In this document: positions 5,235-7,217 of the stretch, piece after piece
Layout of the letters: the number at the start of each line of letters is the position of its first letter
Position numbering within the stretch: position 1 is the stretch's first letter
NCBI GenBank assembly: GCA_026418215.1
Contig: JAOABT010000435.1
Coordinates: 1 to 7,217 of the forward strand
Direction of reading: 5' to 3'
DNA: 7,217 nt
Origin: Clostridia bacterium
GTDB taxonomy: Bacteria > Bacillota > Clostridia > DSM-8532
The notes under the pieces: model-generated
Told to the model about the DNA's origin: nothing
Database searches by the model: none
Seen by the model: the letters and a program-made list of their open reading frames with translations, nothing else
Position numbers and translations under genes: made by a program

Positions 5235-6138
5235 AACATTGCAGCTTCTTGCAAAAGAAGGTTCCTATAACGTTTACAAAAATAAGCTGATGTCCTTTGC
5301 CTCCATCATGACGGTGATTGCCACCCTGTTTTTCCTGGGCATTGTCCTGTTGATCGCGGTCAATATTACCTCGAATTTGGAGGTCATGAAGCGTGATCTT
5401 GAGGTAACGGTCTTTTTGAATGTTGATGTGACGCCTCTTCAAAGGGAGGATGTCAAGGCCTTTATCGAGCAGAAAAAGGCTGCCGGTGTTGTAAGCTCCT
5501 ATCGCATTGAAACAAAAGAGCAGGCCTATGCAAACCTTAAGGAGGAGCTCAAAAACGATGCACTCCTCAGAGGCTTGACAGCTGCAAACCTTCCTGAATC
5601 CTACTATATCAAGCTGACAAACCCCTCCTACAGTGAAACCTTCATCACGGATCTTTCCATGTATCAGGGAGTCAATAAGGATTACGGCATCGGCTACAAC
5701 AAAGCGGGTCTCGACAGGCTTGAAGGCATTCTCAAGGTATTCAATTACGTCACCATCGCACTATTGGTGGTCTTAATGGTGGTTTCCATCTTCCTGATCT
5801 CCAATACCATCCGATTGACGGTATTTGCCAGAAGGCGTGAAATTGAGATCATGAAATATGTCGGTGCACTCGACAGCTTTATCCGCTGGCCCTTTATCGT
5901 TGAGGGTATCATCATTGGGTTCATCGGCGCTATTCTATCGTTCTTCCTGACTTCCCAGGCCTACGGGTGGCTTCAGAATGTCATTAATTCTATATTGGTA
6001 AACTTGAAGCTTACGACGTTGAAGGTCATGCCCTTCAGCCCGGTTGCCTTCAGAATTTTAATCATCTATACGATTTTTGGTGTCATCATTGGAGGGATTG
6101 GCAGCTTCCTCTCGGTAAGAAAACACTTGAACGTCTAG
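5224..6138 (+). CDS. ftsX: Cell division permease-like protein FtsX
   Basis: FtsX is the membrane partner of FtsE. It does not transport, but transmits the ATPase cycle to extracellular wall hydrolases or their activators. The 304-residue protein has the family layout: a cytoplasmic N-terminus (MKIRTLQLLAKEGSYNVYKN), TM1 at about 25-48, a large extracellular loop (about 50-170) that binds partner coiled coils, then TM2 (about 171-194), TM3 (about 222-246) and TM4 (about 275-297). The cytoplasmic loop after TM2 carries NTIRLTVFARRREIEIMKYVGA (194-215), the conserved FtsE-contacting region. DLEVTVFLN just after TM1 and FIVEGIIIGFIGA at TM3 are also typical. Its ATG lies inside the end of ftsE; GAAAGG (5207-5212) is 11 nt upstream, a long spacing that fits translational coupling to ftsE. 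A promoter for the next gene overlaps its last codons. Confidence 0.97.
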   Translation: MKIRTLQLLAKEGSYNVYKNKLMSFASIMTVIATLFFLGIVLLIAVNITSNLEVMKRDLEVTVFLNVDVTPLQREDVKAFIEQKKAAGVVSSYRIETKEQAYANLKEELKNDALLRGLTAANLPESYYIKLTNPSYSETFITDLSMYQGVNKDYGIGYNKAGLDRLEGILKVFNYVTIALLVVLMVVSIFLISNTIRLTVFARRREIEIMKYVGALDSFIRWPFIVEGIIIGFIGAILSFFLTSQAYGWLQNVINSILVNLKLTTLKVMPFSPVAFRILIIYTIFGVIIGGIGSFLSVRKHLNV

Positions 6139-6155
6139 AGAAATAAGGCTATAAT
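6127..6155 (+). promoter_or_regulatory. Sigma-A promoter for the M23 peptidase gene, overlapping the ftsX end
   Basis: TTGAAC (6127-6132) and a perfect TATAAT (6150-6155) are separated by 17 nt. The -35 lies in the last codons of ftsX. The start would be near 6162, leaving a leader of about 180 nt before the peptidase. This would let the hydrolase be expressed separately from ftsEX. Confidence 0.6.
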
Positions 6156-6342
6156 TGTCATTGAACAAATGTAATAAAATTGTAAGACTTTACAGTCATC
6201 TATTGTGATACTTTTACATAGCTAACCATTTCTGATTGAATGCACAGGAGTCCCATATTTCTTTAAAGACATGAGACGTTATTCATGGACAGCCGGGAAC
6301 CGCCATTCAATACACGCTTTGAAAGGATGGAGGCACTTACAT
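6156..6342 (+). other. Long 5' leader of the M23 peptidase gene
   Basis: This gene-free stretch holds a perfect long-range pair, ATTGAATG (6235-6242) with CATTCAAT (6304-6311). Between these arms lie a 10-bp palindrome TCTTTAAAGA (6260-6269) and a small CATGA/TCATG stem (6270-6274 with 6283-6287). It ends in the strong Shine-Dalgarno site at 6322-6333. I recognise no known riboswitch and no terminator. An in-frame ATG at 6271 would add 24 residues to the peptidase but has no good ribosome binding site. Confidence 0.4.
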
Positions 6343-7217
6343 ATGACAAAAAGAATCCTGACGGCAGTCCTATCATTTCTGCTGCTTTTCACAGTAGTTT
6401 TGACATCCTCTGCTGCAAACCTGGATGATGCCCAAAAAAAGCTCCAGCAGACGCAGAAGCAAATGAAGGATCTCAAGAACCAGAAATACGAAGCTAAGCA
6501 AAATCTTATCAATAATAAGAAGATACGGGAAAATATTATTGCAGATCTTGAAAAGAAGGGCTATCAAAAGAATCAGATTGAGGCGAAGATAAAGGAAATT
6601 GAAGCCGCTATTGAAACGCTGGATGCCGCTATCAAGCAGGCGCAGGAAGAGTATGACGCTCAGCTCAAGCTGTTTCAGCAGCGCCTCGTCGTTTTATATG
6701 TTCAATCCAAGACCAACGCCGATACTCAGGAAATTCTCGACAGTACAAACTTCGATGACATGTTCAAACGCGTACATATGCTCCAGCTTGTTTCCAAGTT
6801 CGACCAGGATTTAATGGATAGCCTCAAAAAGAAGCAGGCAGAAATAGATGATCTCAAAAAGGCCAAGGAGCAGGAAGAGAACAATGCTTCCCAGCAGCTT
6901 GAAGCAAGTCTTAAGGAAATCAATCAGCTTGAGGTATCACGTTCTGCGGCCGAGGACAGAATTGAAAAAAGCCAAAAGAGCCTTGCACAGATTGAAAAAG
7001 AAGAGGATCAGCTTGAAGAGGAAGCCAACGAGCTCGGCGATTTGATCAGAAGGCTCAAATCCTCGGGAGAATACACCGGCGGTATCATGAAGTGGCCTGC
7101 TCCCGGGTATTACACCATTTCCTCACCCTTCGGCTATCGTATGCACCCCATTCTCCATTATAGAAAATTCCACGGCGGTATCGATATCCACGCGCCTATG
7201 GGTGCCTACATCCATGC
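6343..7217 (+). CDS. Secreted coiled-coil M23 family peptidoglycan peptidase (3' end outside window)
   Basis: This gene encodes a secreted murein hydrolase of the EnvC/LytM type and is the likely FtsEX-controlled partner. The frame stays open to the window edge; 291 residues are visible. A signal peptide spans about 1-25 (basic MTKR, hydrophobic AVLSFLLLFTVVL, cleavage near SSAA). Two long coiled-coil regions follow at about 28-118 and 145-240, rich in Q, K and E, the part expected to bind the FtsX extracellular loop. After a short linker, WPAPGYYTISSPFGYRMHPI (251-270) begins the M23 domain. HGGID at 277-281 provides the first zinc ligands, H277 and D281 (HxxxD), so the enzyme looks catalytically competent so far, unlike E. 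coli EnvC. The second HxH motif lies beyond the window. ATG at 6343 is supported by AAAGGATGGAGG (6322-6333) at a 9-nt spacing and by the signal peptide starting there. It follows ftsX by 204 nt and may have its own promoter. Confidence 0.93.
   Translation, partial: MTKRILTAVLSFLLLFTVVLTSSAANLDDAQKKLQQTQKQMKDLKNQKYEAKQNLINNKKIRENIIADLEKKGYQKNQIEAKIKEIEAAIETLDAAIKQAQEEYDAQLKLFQQRLVVLYVQSKTNADTQEILDSTNFDDMFKRVHMLQLVSKFDQDLMDSLKKKQAEIDDLKKAKEQEENNASQQLEASLKEINQLEVSRSAAEDRIEKSQKSLAQIEKEEDQLEEEANELGDLIRRLKSSGEYTGGIMKWPAPGYYTISSPFGYRMHPILHYRKFHGGIDIHAPMGAYIH

Noticed and set aside
6240..6266. Eight-codon ORF in the M23 leader as a leader peptide
   Set aside because: No Shine-Dalgarno sequence precedes its ATG and it does not overlap the main start.
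6279..6567. Minus-strand open frames with hydrophobic translations opposite the M23 gene start
   Set aside because: Their hydrophobicity is the antisense of the lysine- and glutamate-rich coiled-coil codons and the signal peptide; no ribosome binding site supports them.

Overview
The window looks like chromosomal DNA from a motile, endospore-forming, low-to-moderate GC member of the Firmicutes, most likely class Clostridia. The reasons are a flagellar MotB C-terminus, a YtxC-family sporulation protein, a DUF6873-type protein that I associate with Clostridia, strong GGAGG-type ribosome binding sites, TTG starts, and a regulator-ftsE-ftsX-M23 peptidase order. I cannot name a genus from sequence alone. 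No mobile element, CRISPR array, tRNA or rRNA is visible.

Left part (1-1480): the 3' end of motB (5' end outside the window) is followed by a hairpin-rich gap and a 56-residue protein I do not recognise. A bidirectional terminator separates that gene from a convergent small membrane protein (DUF378/YuzA-like) on the minus strand. After a divergent promoter region comes a 74-residue YdbC/PC4-like nucleic-acid-binding protein, which ends at a strong GC-rich hairpin.

Middle (1480-3270): a leader with alternating complementary segments and a possible 11-codon mini-ORF precedes a DUF6873 (pentein/GME-fold type) protein. It is followed closely by the YtxC-family sporulation gene. The two share an unusual GGATGTGA-type ribosome binding site and probably form one transcription unit.

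Right part (3270-7217): a good sigma-A promoter leads into a CdaR/PucR-type regulator, ftsE, ftsX (overlapping ftsE by 11 nt), and a secreted coiled-coil M23 peptidase that runs off the window. FtsE (cytoplasmic ATPase) and FtsX (four-helix membrane protein) form an ABC-type complex that, in studied bacteria, uses ATP hydrolysis to activate peptidoglycan hydrolases through coiled-coil partners. The coiled-coil M23 protein encoded next door is the obvious candidate target. The regulator at the head of the cluster suggests that this wall-cleaving module is under dedicated transcriptional control. A second promoter at the ftsX stop codon could give the peptidase an independent transcript with a leader of about 180 nt.

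Most genes here are ordinary core or sporulation-lineage genes. The points worth a second look are the regulatory leaders, the unrecognised small ORF, the DUF6873-ytxC pairing and the regulator-ftsEX linkage. I did not find convincing evidence of a wholly new system.
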